64,000 nt of DNA from Pristionchus mayeri (lineage: Eukaryota > Nematoda > Chromadorea > Rhabditida > Neodiplogasteridae): NCBI GenBank assembly GCA_036245805.1, contig BTRK01000004.1, positions 33,031,541 through 33,095,540 of the forward strand. The letters run 5' to 3'. Position 1 is the stretch's first letter, and each line of letters begins with the position of its first letter. This document shows, one piece after another, positions 24,206 through 35,105 of this stretch. The notes under the pieces are model-generated. The model had not been told where the DNA came from, did not search any database, and saw only the letters and a list, made by a program, of their open reading frames with translations. A program made the position numbers and the translations under genes.

Positions 24206-26037
24206 ATTTAATTCTTGCGCATTTGATGTTGCGCAATTCGATTTCATGAATATTTGTTATATTTTTCTCAGTTTACGCTCGTTACCTACGCCTGGTTTTG
24301 TCATTGTTCTTGTTACGCTATGTTGGATAAGTGAATACTGTTAAGAATATGCGAATGGCGCGTGTCACAAATCGAGAAGTTCCCTAACTCTTGCAAAAAT
24401 CGGAAGAAAAGCGATCTGCTAGTGATACAGAATGAAGGGAGTGAGAAAGGTATTTTTGATTCTCGCTTGATTTGTAAATTGGTTAACTATTGCTGCGGAA
24501 ATATCACGAGTGGAATTCCACCCCTCTGCTAAAAATTTCAGGGTTGACACTTCAAAGAATTCAAATTTGAACTTTCCACCTTTTCCAGAGAGTTTTTGCA
24601 CCCCTTCCCACCCCTGAAATTTCCGAAGCAAATGATAACAATCATAGTACTCCATAATAAACTGCCAAAGTCGAGCTCATCACTTTTCTGCATGGAGCTT
24701 TGGACGATTGAAAAGTCGGTAGTGCTGACCTAGTTTGACAATTTCCGGATTAAACTGTCACATCCTCACTTATCAAACCGGCCCAATATGACGCTCATTA
24801 TAGAGTGTGGGTATGCCCGCATAATCTTTGAAAAATAATTTGTTGATTGGTGAAGAATTTGGGAGGTCAAAATGTGCACGCAATAAAAAAGAAAACTTTT
24901 GAATCAACCTAATAAATAACTAAGAGAAAAATTGTTCAGTCGTCGAAGATCCTGAATCCCTTCATTCCTGCGCCTTTCGATTTCTTCGACCTGGAATTGA
25001 CGGACTCGATGAAGGGATGGAGAGACGAGTGGATGGCGATTGAAAAGGAAGAGGTACGCATATTCATTTTATTTTTGGGAACTGGAATATTATTTTAATG
25101 ACAGTATGTTTGATTTGAAGATTCGTGCAGTTATAAAAGGTAGTGCAGCTAAACATTCATGACCTAAAAGACACAACATATGCGAGAATATGATAATCCT
25201 CGGTTGTAATCTCAGGAGGAGAAATCTGAGTATGAGCAGATGCTCAAAAGCCAGAAAGGGGAATTTGAAAGAACGCTGTCGCCCAAGGTAATCATTTTCC
25301 TTTCTTCTTATGTTTATAAAATAAATCGTGCTTGTAAATGTTGATTAAAATCGTTGATGTATAGACATATGGGTACAGTAACCATATTTGAAATTACAGA
25401 TCATTCTCTCTACTGTTGAGATGGTACTCCAGAAGATGATTAAGAAGAACAAGCTGTACAAGGTGATCTTTCAACTGAAATTTCTACTTAGATTATCAGC
25501 ATTATAGATCTGGCCATGTATTGGTGTGATTCCAGATCGAAAACGCACTAGAGATTAATTAATTTAGATATTTGATATATTTTGCTTGAATTCTATTGCC
25601 ACAATGACTCGTAGAATATTAAGCGTGATTCCTGGCGAAACTTATCGATTATCAAAAAAGTTCAGTCTCTCACGAGAGTGACGCGAGTGATCGTCGACGA
25701 GGCTTCTCTCCTCACTGAAGTCGTTCTGCTTCCTCAGACGATTCCCGAAGGTATCACGAAATTTCTTCTCTTATCTCTTCTGCACAAATTATTCCTAGGG
25801 TATTCATGCTAGATCGTAGTTAGTGTGCATTAAATGAATAGCTCAGATAAAGCTTCTTCCAATCGATGGATTCCACATAACAAAATTATTCATTGGAATA
25901 TGGGGAATCGAGACATACAGACAGAATAAACACCCCCGAACTGTAAGTACAGAAGTGTATCTCTGTACTTGCAGGCTCAGTTCGTGCTGATCGGAGACGA
26001 CAATCAGTTGCCCCCCTTCATGTACAACGAGGGGGGG

Positions 26038-26163
26038 TGGTGGACAAAATGTCCCCTTCCTTTTTTGCGCATGGACAAAATGTCCCCTGGGAGAGTGGAC
26101 AAAATGTCCCCTGGACAAAATGTCCCCTCATGGACAAAATGTCCCCTGGACAAAATGTCCCCT
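26038..26163 (+). repeat. 17-bp tandem repeat TGGACAAAATGTCCCCT
   Basis: Six copies, some directly abutting and some with short spacers, interrupting the helicase motif III exon right after the codons for PPFMYNEG. Each unit contains GGAC-AAAAT-GTCC, a short hairpin. Translation through it gives artefactual TKCPL/GQNVPW frames. Confidence 0.85.
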
Positions 26164-26499
26164 CTCCTCTGCTCCTCCCATTCCCATGCATGATACCTTC
26201 TATCTCCCAAATTCCTTCCCTCTGAAATTTTCCGTCAGCCACTCTTCCTCTCTTTTCACACCAGAGAAAATGATCAGTAAAAGCATTTCGCAAAATTTAA
26301 GGCCAATAATATATGAAAAAAATAAGTAAAGGAAAGTCCCTTTAGCGCATTCCCAGCCACACCACCTTTTTGTTCCTCACCCAATCTTCTCTTTTCAATT
26401 GCATCCACGTCTCCGATTATTTCCCATTGTCCATTTATTGTCATTAAGGTTGGAAAAGAGCCTGATCGAGTGCGAGTCCGGAAGGGTCATACCGGAAAA

Positions 26500-27300
26500 A
26501 TTCTGAATGTTCTCAGAAATTGTCGATCTCCCTCACAAAAATTCTGACTAACATCAGAGATGGCCGACGTCTTCAGAAAAATTCAGAATGCTCTCAGTGA
26601 TGGTTGACGGTCCTCAGAAAAATTCTGAAGGTTCTTAGAAATTGTCGATCTCCCTCACAAAAATTCTGACTAACATCAGAGATGGCCGACTTCCTCAGAA
26701 AAATTCTGAATGCTCTCAGTGATGGTTGACGGTCGTCAGAAAAATTCTGAAGGTTCTTAGAAATTGTCGATCTCCCTCACAAAAATTCTGACTAACATCA
26801 GAGATGGCCGACTTCCTCAGAAAAATTCTGAATGCTCTCAGTGACGGTCGACGGTCCTCAGAAAAATTCTGAACGTTCTGAGAAATTGTCAATCTCCCTC
26901 ACAAAAATTCTGACTAACATCAGAGATGGCCGACTTCCTCAGAAAAATTCTGAATGCTCTCAGAGATGGTTGACGGTCCTCAGAAAAATTCTGAAGGTTC
27001 TTAGAAATTGTCGATCTCCCTCACAAAAATTCTGACTAACATCAGAGATGGCCGACTTCCTCAGAAAAATTCTGAATGCTCTCAGTGATGGTTGACGGTC
27101 CTCAGAAAAATTCTGAAGGTTCTTAGAAATTGTCGATCTCCCTCACAAAAATTCTGACTAACATCAGAGATGGCCGACTTCCTCAGAAAAATTCTGAATG
27201 CTCTCAGTGATAGCCGAAGATCCATAATTTTTCTGAGTACCGTTGGCTTTCTCTGGTAGTAGCCAGAATTTTTGTGAGTGAGGTCGACAAATTCTGAGAA
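26500..27300 (+). repeat. 122-bp satellite, about 6.5 units
   Basis: TGTCGATCTCCCTCACAAAA recurs at about 26521, 26643, 26765, 26887, 27009 and 27131, a period of 122. Each unit holds three copies of the near-palindrome TCAGAAAAATTCTGA. The right end (27215-27300) contains a degenerate inverted copy. It separates the KSLIECESGR end of the broken helicase exon from the Mutator-like element. Confidence 0.9.
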
Positions 27301-27932
27301 CCCTCTAGTTTTCATTTCATAGTGATGGCTCAATCAATCTATGCACATCGAGCTCAGTTTCGAAGTAGAGTTGAAACTTCACTTTGACTTTAGGTTGGGA
27401 AAATATATTATCAATTTCATTCAATTTTGTTCGAGATATTCAATCACACTGAGATCAAGTTCGCAGTTACATTGATGGGAGTGGAAGGGAAGGGGCGCGG
27501 AAGGGAGAGAGGGGGGTGGGTACATTTCTGCTAGGGGAGATTTCTGGCATAGGGACATTAAAAATTCTGTCTGCCTTTAGTAGCCCGACGCGTAGTGTTG
27601 GCGATTTGATGGATGTCAGACACTTTTTGATTTTTTTCCATTCAGCGAAAATTGACTTTGATAATCGGTTTCTCTGAGATTTAATGGATCTCTAAATAGT
27701 AACTATAATGCCTTCTGAAACGTCGTACTTGAATTTTTAGCAGACCTTATGGGAATGTTTCATGAGATCTGCAAACTCTCCGACGTTTAACTATTTCTCA
27801 TAGTTTACCTTTTCTTGGAAAATTTACCCTACTTTCCGGATATGTTTCTGGTGCGCAACACATTTATTCGAATTTTTAAAGTCCTTCCGCTTTTTTTCAA
27901 TTTCGAACGAGGGTGGTCGGAAAAAATCAAAA
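27301..27932. other. No recognised feature
   Basis: AT-rich spacer with a purine-rich stretch near 27480-27520. No coding exon, repeat family or RNA gene seen. Confidence 0.4.
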
Positions 27933-28225
27933 CGCCAACACTATCGTCGTTTACTCGCGCTCGGAGAGATATTTTCTCCCTCAATGTTTGAATCGGTGAC
28001 TCGCTAGTGAATCGCGGAGAATGACTCGCCTAGCAGAGCTGACTCAGCGAGTCAACTCGTGAGTGGTTTTGCATTGATTACTGAGAGTAATTCCGATTCA
28101 TTCCTATATCCAACCCCCTCCACTGTTAGGAGGGCGACTGCACGAATAGAGTAGAGAGTGAGTGGAATGAATTCTCGAGTAGTGCAGTTCGCTCGAGAAT
28201 TGATAGCAAGCTCTCGTCTAGCATA
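27933..28225 (-). repeat. Left terminal inverted repeat of the MULE
   Basis: Inverted relative to 34745-35008 and 2555-2818. Shares AGAATGACTCGCCTAGCAGA and TGATTACT.CGAGTAATT-type blocks with them. Divergence between left and right repeats suggests the element is not freshly mobilised. Confidence 0.65.
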
Positions 28226-29017
28226 CCTTCTTATTCCCATGAAGCGCGTGCACCCTCACCCACGTGCGAGTTAGTCAGTCTATCCAGTGGATTTCCCCTA
28301 TCCAGAACCTAAGATCCTACTAATCGGTGTTGCCAGACCCTCCCATAAAGTTATAGGTCCACCTTTGGATCCCATGAGAGGATCACCACTTCCATTTCGA
28401 TCCCCCCAACGGTATCTCATAGCATCGATGGGTACAAACATAAGGTTTCATTTTCAGCCCTCAACGGAGCGTACTAAGACTATAATGCTTTCCGATCGGT
28501 TACTGTAGCATACAGTCCCGGTCGAGTAGCGTGACCTGGATTGTGCGCATTGTCCATCGCGACTTCAAGACTGAGCTCGAGGTAGAACACTGCTTGGAAT
28601 TTCAGATTGAGCAGAATTCATCCGGAATATCCATATTTCACCGGGTCTATTTTCCTTTTTGATCTATTAGCCATCATTTATTATCGGGCGTAGTTGAAGC
28701 AATTCTCGTTGATTTTAACTGAGTTTCACAATTACAATGAATTCTATATACGTAAGAATCGAGACCAGTTTCACAAAATCTGCTAATCTGCTAATATCCC
28801 GCTGCAAAGGGGTCGTGCGTGCGAGTTCAACCTGAAATATTAGCGATCGGATGGTTTATATGCGCTACGGTATTTTTTTACTAATGGTCTCTTGAACTCG
28901 CGAAAATGATTTCCTGAACTCGTGGAAATTATCTCTTGAGCGGCAAGGATGAAAGAGAGCTCCCGACTTTATGGGAGGCCTCCGACTTCATTGGAGGCTT
29001 CCGACCTCAGTGGTCTC

Positions 29018-29032
29018 GAGTATATAAGGAAA
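29018..29032 (+). promoter_or_regulatory. Candidate TATA box upstream of the transposase
   Basis: GAGTATATAAGGAAAGC lies ~170 bases before the proposed start codon and just after repeated CCTCCGACTTCATTGGAGG-like units. Position and sequence suit a core promoter, but there is no further support. Confidence 0.3.
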
Positions 29033-29191
29033 GCAAGCGAGCCTCCCACAAGTTGGTCGCTCTTCTCCCTCTCTCTCATTTTTTTGCCTATTTTCTCTCA
29101 TTTTCTGTCCATTTTAGATGTCATTTGCACTGTGCTGTTGAATCCTATGACTGTTGTTGAATCTATATCTCATTCATCAAATTATCTTCAG

Positions 29192-31857
29192 ATGTCATTC
29201 ATTGGTCTGTCTTTGCTCTCTAATAAAGGGAAACACCCCATGGCTGCTTACCGTCTGCCAAACGATCCCGACAACATGCTGACCTTTCGCTGCAAGGAAG
29301 CAATCGACCCAGAGACCACTGCTCCAGAGTCACGCAGATTCAAATACACGTGCACCTCTTGCGAGAGATCCAAAGAGCAAGGAACGAAATGCGTGATCAG
29401 AGTGAGCCATCCGTTAAATTTAACACGTGTATCACGAGTCAGCCCCTCGGAAACATTTTTGAAAATTTTATATTTTTTGAATTTTGATATTTTCATTATG
29501 TATGCATGTACTAGTATAGTATGACTGCAAAATTTGGCGACACATTTTCCAATCCCATTTGTGAATATTCTAATATAGAAATTCATAATCTATGTGTAAA
29601 AGATGTACAATAATCTATGTATACACCTGAAAAATTTTCAATGATAGTTTTCGAGAGAAAAAATTGTTGACCAAAAATGACGGGCTACGGTAAGTTGTTG
29701 CACACCGATCCCAGACCTTTGCCAATGGTGCATGCGTTTTTAACTGTGGTCCCACATTTCAACAGAAAAGTATGGAGGAAAACATTGGCCCTATCACGTT
29801 TTCTGGTGGAATGTTTATTAATCGTAAAGTTTAGGAAAAAGATAAGAACAATCATATTTAAGGTATTCTTTCCGAATTCTGAGACATGCGAATTCCTCTC
29901 TGATCCAGCCGACAAAGACAGACACAAGTGCGATTGGACTCAGGACGAGAAATGCAAATCTGCCAATGTCCTCAGCTCGAAATTAGCGTGAGTAGGCATA
30001 ATACTGTTGAACCTGAGACAAGTAAACTCAGGCTCTAAGAATACCGGAACCATAGATCTTGCCTCACGAAAATATTTGTCTCACGGACTAGACAGTGTGC
30101 CGAATAGATTGATATTTAGGAAAATGCTGCCGCTGGAGAACGCGAAGTCAGCTGACAATGGTCATGTGAAAAAGCCAGGAAGAGGGCAGAAGGAAGCAAA
30201 CGCAGCAATTGCCAATAGATTGGGCAATCTGCAAGACATCGTGAAGAAAGAGGAAGTCCAGGTGGGAATCCATTGTTAGATCCTATTTAGAATTATTGTA
30301 TAGGATGTACTCGATTTGTACTCTGGCGGCGATAACAAAATCAAGAGAAAGAAGCAGATCTCACGGGACATCAAGAGGTATTTGAGTATTTAGATCTCGT
30401 TTTAGCTTAAACATAGCTTAACACAATCTTATGTAGAACGTGTGGTACCGTTGATGCGAATGCATACGACGAAGTTGACGATAAGTCTCTGCTTGCCCTC
30501 GGCACTGATGAATGTATGAGAATCAGTGATCCCGAGGATAACAAGCGGATTTACATTGCATCTCGCAGAGTGAGATCATGTTACTCAGAAACGAATAACA
30601 AAGGCTATTGGAATGATTACAGATCATGGAGTATGCAATCGAAGGAGGTATCGAAGCATTACTTGTTGATGGCAACTTCTCATTCACTCCCACTCCTTCT
30701 CTGCCCAAGAAACTGGCATTCCAGGTTTGTTTAAAATTTTGTGAATATGTGACGAGTACGTAAGAAGGACGAATTTGATTTGACATTTAAGCTGTACACA
30801 GTTCGTGTCTGTACCCGTGGAACCAGTTTCCTTCTCATGGCAGCTCTGCTCCCATCCAAGACTGCCAAGGAGTACTCTAAGCTGCTGCAGGTAATTTTAA
30901 ACAATTTTGGACTGACAGAAATGATCTAAAATTCAGAGCCTGGCCGATCTCTTCCAAGAGTTATATTTCCCTCTTCGATGTGTCAGAATCGTTAGTGATT
31001 GGGAAAGCGGAATTATCAAAGCTCTGAAAGACACCCTTCCCATGATGCAGCACGAGGGTAAGTGTATTCAGATTTAAGTTGATTATTAAGTGATTTATGT
31101 GTATTTAGGTTGCCTCTTCCACTCACTGAAATGCACAAATCATAAGATCAGCCAGTATGGGCTGAAGGTTGCTGGAAACCGTTATCCGGTAATCAAGGAA
31201 TGGACCAATCACGTTCGAGCTTCATTCTTCCTCCCTCGCTGTTACTTTGACAGGTTAGAGTGATAGAAAACAAAAGCATAATAAATTATCGTATTCAGTG
31301 CAAAGATTCTCGAGGTGCCAGTCAGTCCAGCCCATCCCCATTACGCTGATTGCAAGAACTTTCTCGAGTATTTCACTGCTGAGTGGATGGAATACTCAGA
31401 AACTATGCGATGCAAGTACATGATCGAGAATAATCGTACTTCCAATCTTGTGGAAGCCTGGCATCGGTTAGTGCTATTTTGTTAAATAAAAATAAATTTT
31501 CTCAACAATATGTTATTGATTCAGGGGAGCGATGCTATACTTTCTCGGAAATCACCCCACTCTCATGCAGCTCATTTCGTTCATTCAGGTTAGCGTTCGC
31601 TCTGTTTTTTTCTAAAGCGCCTTTCTCCAATCTAACATTTCCAGAATACAGAACTCGATGATTCAGTCTCTCTTCGCCACTACGTCATGCAGAACTCCTT
31701 CTTCAAACGTTCTGATGATGATGAGAAGAGAGCTATGCTTACGATGTCCCCTCAGATTGCGTTCGATTCTATTGTCTCGCTTAGGGATCCTACTGCCGAT
31801 GAGATTCATGCCTATCTAAGCAAGATGGTTCAATTCTGTCATGAGCTCACGAACTAA
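29192..31857 (+). CDS. MULE-type DDE transposase
   Basis: Mutator-superfamily transposase, which would cut and join element ends in the nucleus. Twelve exons are proposed: 29192-29401, 29863-29987, 30120-30261, 30304-30377, 30437-~30569, 30623-30724, 30792-30890, 30937-31057, 31109-31253, 31300-31466, 31525-31588, 31645-31857 (TAA). The N-terminal part has a Cys-rich DNA-binding-like region (YTCTSCERSKEQGTKC, later DRHKC). The catalytic triad fits MULE spacing: D in LLVDGNFSFTP, D in RIVSDWESGIIKAL, then CLFHSLKCTNHK, and E in TSNLVEAWHR. Length is roughly 480 residues. ATG follows TCTTCAG directly. No disabling change was seen; intron number is high, so host domestication is an alternative to an active transposon gene. 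It lies between long inverted repeats, which favours the transposon. Confidence 0.75.
29425..29530 (+). repeat. Remnant of a foldback arm in the first transposase intron
   Basis: ACACGTGTATCACGAGTCAG followed by GGAAACATTTTTGAAAAT resembles the outer ends of the 51728-53197 foldback. A short solo fragment. Confidence 0.4.
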
Positions 31858-32094
31858 TTCATCGTTTCCATGTATCATACTTGTACATTTCTTCTACTTA
31901 TTATTTTATTTACACTACACCCGTCCTCCCGTAGGAAGTATGAGCTCTCAATTGACCGCCATGTTGGTGACCCCGGGGTGGCGGCTCAATTGATCTCTTA
32001 ATAAATTATTATTATTCCCTTGTAAACAGCTTTGTCTTACAAGCAATAATTTAAAAAGGGCATTCCGGAAGAATTCTGCCCAGTCAGGCACTGG

Positions 32095-33128
32095 CGTATC
32101 ACGCCTCTCACGAGACAATCGAGCTGAGACAGGGAATGAACGGAAAATCGTGAAATGGGTTCTAGACGAATTTAGGCATCCTGAGGGATGTCTGACACTC
32201 CCCCAAACTCTCATTGTCTAGATTTCATTTTTGACTTCATTGCACCGGGTTGGATCTTGCACCGGGTTGGATCTCCCACTTTGAGTGCTAATATCCCGGT
32301 TACAGTGACACATTAAGCAAAATTGACCTCTGATCGACCCCGGCTCATTTTTCGAGATATATCGATCTATTCAAATCAGATCCTGAGAATGTTAATTTAA
32401 ACCATGATACATTCAAGGTCAATTTTCTCGAAAACCAATGGAAAGGTGCAGCTCAAATTTTAACTGAGCATGCATCTGAACGAAAGCTGTCGAATGAGGT
32501 GCAGGCGTCGAAAATGCGGACACTGCTGTGAAACTTTCGCCATTTAAACTTTTCCTGATCGCTTGAACTTTCTTTTCCACAGTCAATTGTCACTTACACC
32601 GCTCTCTTCTGAGCGCGCGGCCAAGAATGGTGGGAGTTCCTTCGAATTTTCCGTGGAAAAGAAAGTTCAAACGATTAGTAAAAGTTTAAATCGCGAAAGT
32701 TTCACAGCAGTGTCCGCATTTTCGACGCCAGCACCTCGTTCGACAGCTCTCGTTCAGATGCATGCGCTCTTAAAATTTGAGCTGCACCTTTCCATTAGTT
32801 TTCGAGAAAATTGACCTTGAATGCAGCATGGTTTAATTAACATTCTCAGGATCTGATTTGAATAGATCGATAGAGCTCGAAAAATGAGCCGGGGTCGCTC
32901 AGAGGTCAATTTTGATCAATCTGTCACGGTAGCCGGGATATTAGCACTCAAAGTGGGAGGTGCCAAGATCCGACCCGGTGCAATGATGTCCAAAATGACA
33001 TCTGGACAATGAGACTTTGGGGGAGTGTCAGACATCCCTCAGGATACCTAAAATCGGATAGAGCCCATTTCACGATATTTCCTCCATTCCCAAGAATGGC
33101 GATTTTAGCTCGATTGTCTCGTGAATGG
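32095..33128. mobile_element. Complete 1-kb foldback element
   Basis: Arms are inverted about 32611.5. Bases 32191-32204 (TCTGACACTCCCCC) pair with 33019-33032, and the outermost recognisable pair is GTATCACGCCTCTCACGAG on the left against CTCGTGAATGGCG on the right. The central spacer is ~70 bases. No coding capacity. Nested in the MULE just downstream of its transposase. Confidence 0.8.
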
Positions 33129-33361
33129 CGTAGTATGGTGATGTTATGCAGCTACTCTGTGATCGCGATAAACGTAAAACGTAAACGTAAGTTGAGGCAC
33201 GTTCGCCGGGTAACAAGATTTGTATATGCAAATGTAGGGTAGCACATACTGGTTACAATGAAGCAACTCCCACGTCGCTACGCCCATTCGCAAATTAATG
33301 GTGAATTGTTGTGTAAATGTCGGTTGTGCAGCTGTCACCACCCCCCCCCCCCCCCCGAAAG

Positions 33362-34725
33362 TTCGTATGGGTGCAATGGTGAGATGCCACCATTTTTCAA
33401 AAACCATCATGTGAGAACTTCAGTATCGTCACTTTATTTTTGCAACTTTCATCTCAGAATTATGGACTAAGAAACCGTGCTTCGAAGAACAATTACCTCG
33501 CACACCCCGTCAAGTGGGGGTAGAAAGCTCATTTGCATGGCAAATCGATTTTCTGCTCATGTTCGCCATCTCATTTTGGCCTATTTTTAAACAATAGGAA
33601 CCCCACGAACCAATGAGTCGGTTCGTGGGGTTCCTATTGTTTCGCCCCCCATGAATTCCAATTTCTCTTTAATTTTTTGAGAAACATATCATCGCTTGGT
33701 GTGACTCTTCGAGTTCTACTTTACTCTCATTCATATCCCTCATTCATTGCTTTTGAAACATAAATTTGTAATAAAACGATGATTGACGAGGCTCAAATTG
33801 AAAGTCATTTTTGGTGGAAAAATAACAATTTTTGGTGAATATTCCATTCTTTTCGAACCTTAGACCCTACTCCTCACATGTCAGAGGAAGATGAAGCTAT
33901 CAACATGGACATTATACAGAACGTTGGGCAAACCCCTTGCCCACAATGTGATGGCATATACTTTTAAATTTCCTCATTATTCCTTAGCAACATCCATTAG
34001 AGTGCTCGAAAGTCAGTGAAATCGCCTAAAAACGACTGTTTTGCGCACCTCAGACCCTACTCCCCAGAGGAGGGTGAAGCTATCAACATGGCGATTGTGC
34101 AGAAAGTTGTGCAAACCCCTTGCCCACAATCTGATGGTACAGAATTTTAAATTTCCTCCTTATTCCTCAGCTATGTTCATTAATGTGCGAAAAACCCTGC
34201 AATTCAGACCCCTCCGTTGTTTCGTTATTCCCCGAATGAATGGGATTGGTGATGCCACGCAAATGAGCTTTTTCCCCCTCTTGGCGGGGTGTGCCTCGGA
34301 ATGAGTGGGTGGGAATCGTCGGATCGAATTTACATTCTCGAAACCCTCATCTCGTAACTGTTTTTCTCGTAATCATTATTAGTTTCCAGGCCCATTTTCG
34401 CTCGACTAATTCGTAATAATCGGTTGAAAACTCTTCCCAGCCTTCTCTAAATGCAACTCATAATTGAAAAATGGCAATTTAAGAAACATGAAGGCCACGG
34501 TTACATGGAAAAGTTCCAGATCGAAAAATTACGAGGTTCTGAGAATATAAATCCGAATTGACGAGTTTCTACCCTCTAATTCTAAGAGAATTGGTCCTCG
34601 AATTCTCGCCCGATCATTCTGATACGAGAGTTTCGCGATAAAATTTACGCTTCGAAAGTGATATGAAAGATGTTTTCGGAAAAATAGTGACATCTCACCA
34701 TTGCACCTTCGTATGTAAAATCTTG
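33362..34725. mobile_element. Nested terminal-inverted-repeat elements (second copy)
   Basis: Second copy of 1172-2535, including the perfect hairpin (33589-33642) and the two CPQC/CPQS coding-like segments (about 33878-34166). Confidence 0.55.
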
Positions 34726-34744
34726 GAAATTTCATTAATATTTG

Positions 34745-35008
34745 CATTTTGCTCGCCTAGTGCGACTCGCGAGTGCATTCCAATCACCTTCTTCTCTATT
34801 TGCGGGGTCGCCCTCCTCACAGTGGAAGGACTGGATGGAGTAATGAAAATTACTCGCAGTAATCAATGGAAAATCACTCGCGATTTGACTCACCGAGTCA
34901 GCTCTGCTAGGCGAGTCATTCTCCACGATTTGCTCGTATGTTACCGGTGCAGACGAGTGGGAGTGAACATAATTTCCCGAGTGCGAGTAAACGACGGTAG
35001 TGTTGGCG
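34745..35008 (+). repeat. Right terminal inverted repeat of the MULE
   Basis: Identical to 2555-2818 and inverted relative to 27933-28225. Followed by an AT-rich run with tandem TTTTTCATATATCATAT units (35020-35085) before helicase coding resumes. Confidence 0.65.
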
Positions 35009-35105
35009 TCATTCCTTTACTTATTTTTTCATATATCATATATATTTTTCATATATCATATAATATTTTTTCATATATGCGCCTTAATTTTTCCGAAATG
35101 ATTCT

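Larger units (their letters stand above)
21641..26486 (+). pseudogene. Divergent UPF1-like helicase paralogue, 5' part
   Basis: Proposed exons: 21641-21708 (VVEDFPNGLVFVR), 21918-22076, 22266-~22330, ~22633-22720, 23371-23889 (ERIKDRQGPFDSFGQLGD, ends CIRSPPGSG), 24940-25053 (SSKILNPFIPAPFDFFD), 25216-25287, 25400-25462, 25615-25750 (motif II, VIVDEASLLTEVVLLP) and 25975 onward (motif III, LIGDDNQLPPFMYNEGG). The exon that in the minus-strand paralogue encodes GKTTVAAA and the ~80 residues before SSK is not found between 23889 and 24940, so the Walker A lysine/threonine would be missing. The motif III exon is split by a 17-bp tandem repeat (26033-26163), resumes as KSLIECESGR near 26462, then runs into a 122-bp satellite. 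The remaining motifs are at 35106-36719. Probably non-functional as it stands. Confidence 0.65.
27933..35008 (+). mobile_element. Complete Mutator-like (MULE) element, 7.1 kb
   Basis: Bounded by imperfect ~290-bp terminal inverted repeats: the left begins CGCCAACACTATCGTCGTTT at 27933 and the right ends with its near complement at 35008. The transposase gene (29192-31857) lies between them in the left half. Nested inside are the 1 kb foldback 32095-33128 and smaller elements 33362-34725. The bases just outside the two ends do not match, so no target-site duplication supports a simple insertion. Remnants of one helicase exon lie on either side (KSLIECESGR near 26470, IAMKSPRVPVV near 35110). 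Confidence 0.65.

Noticed and set aside
29677..29862. Upstream extension of the second transposase exon
   Set aside because: The open frame continues upstream, but no conserved residues precede VFFPNSETC and an acceptor lies right before it.
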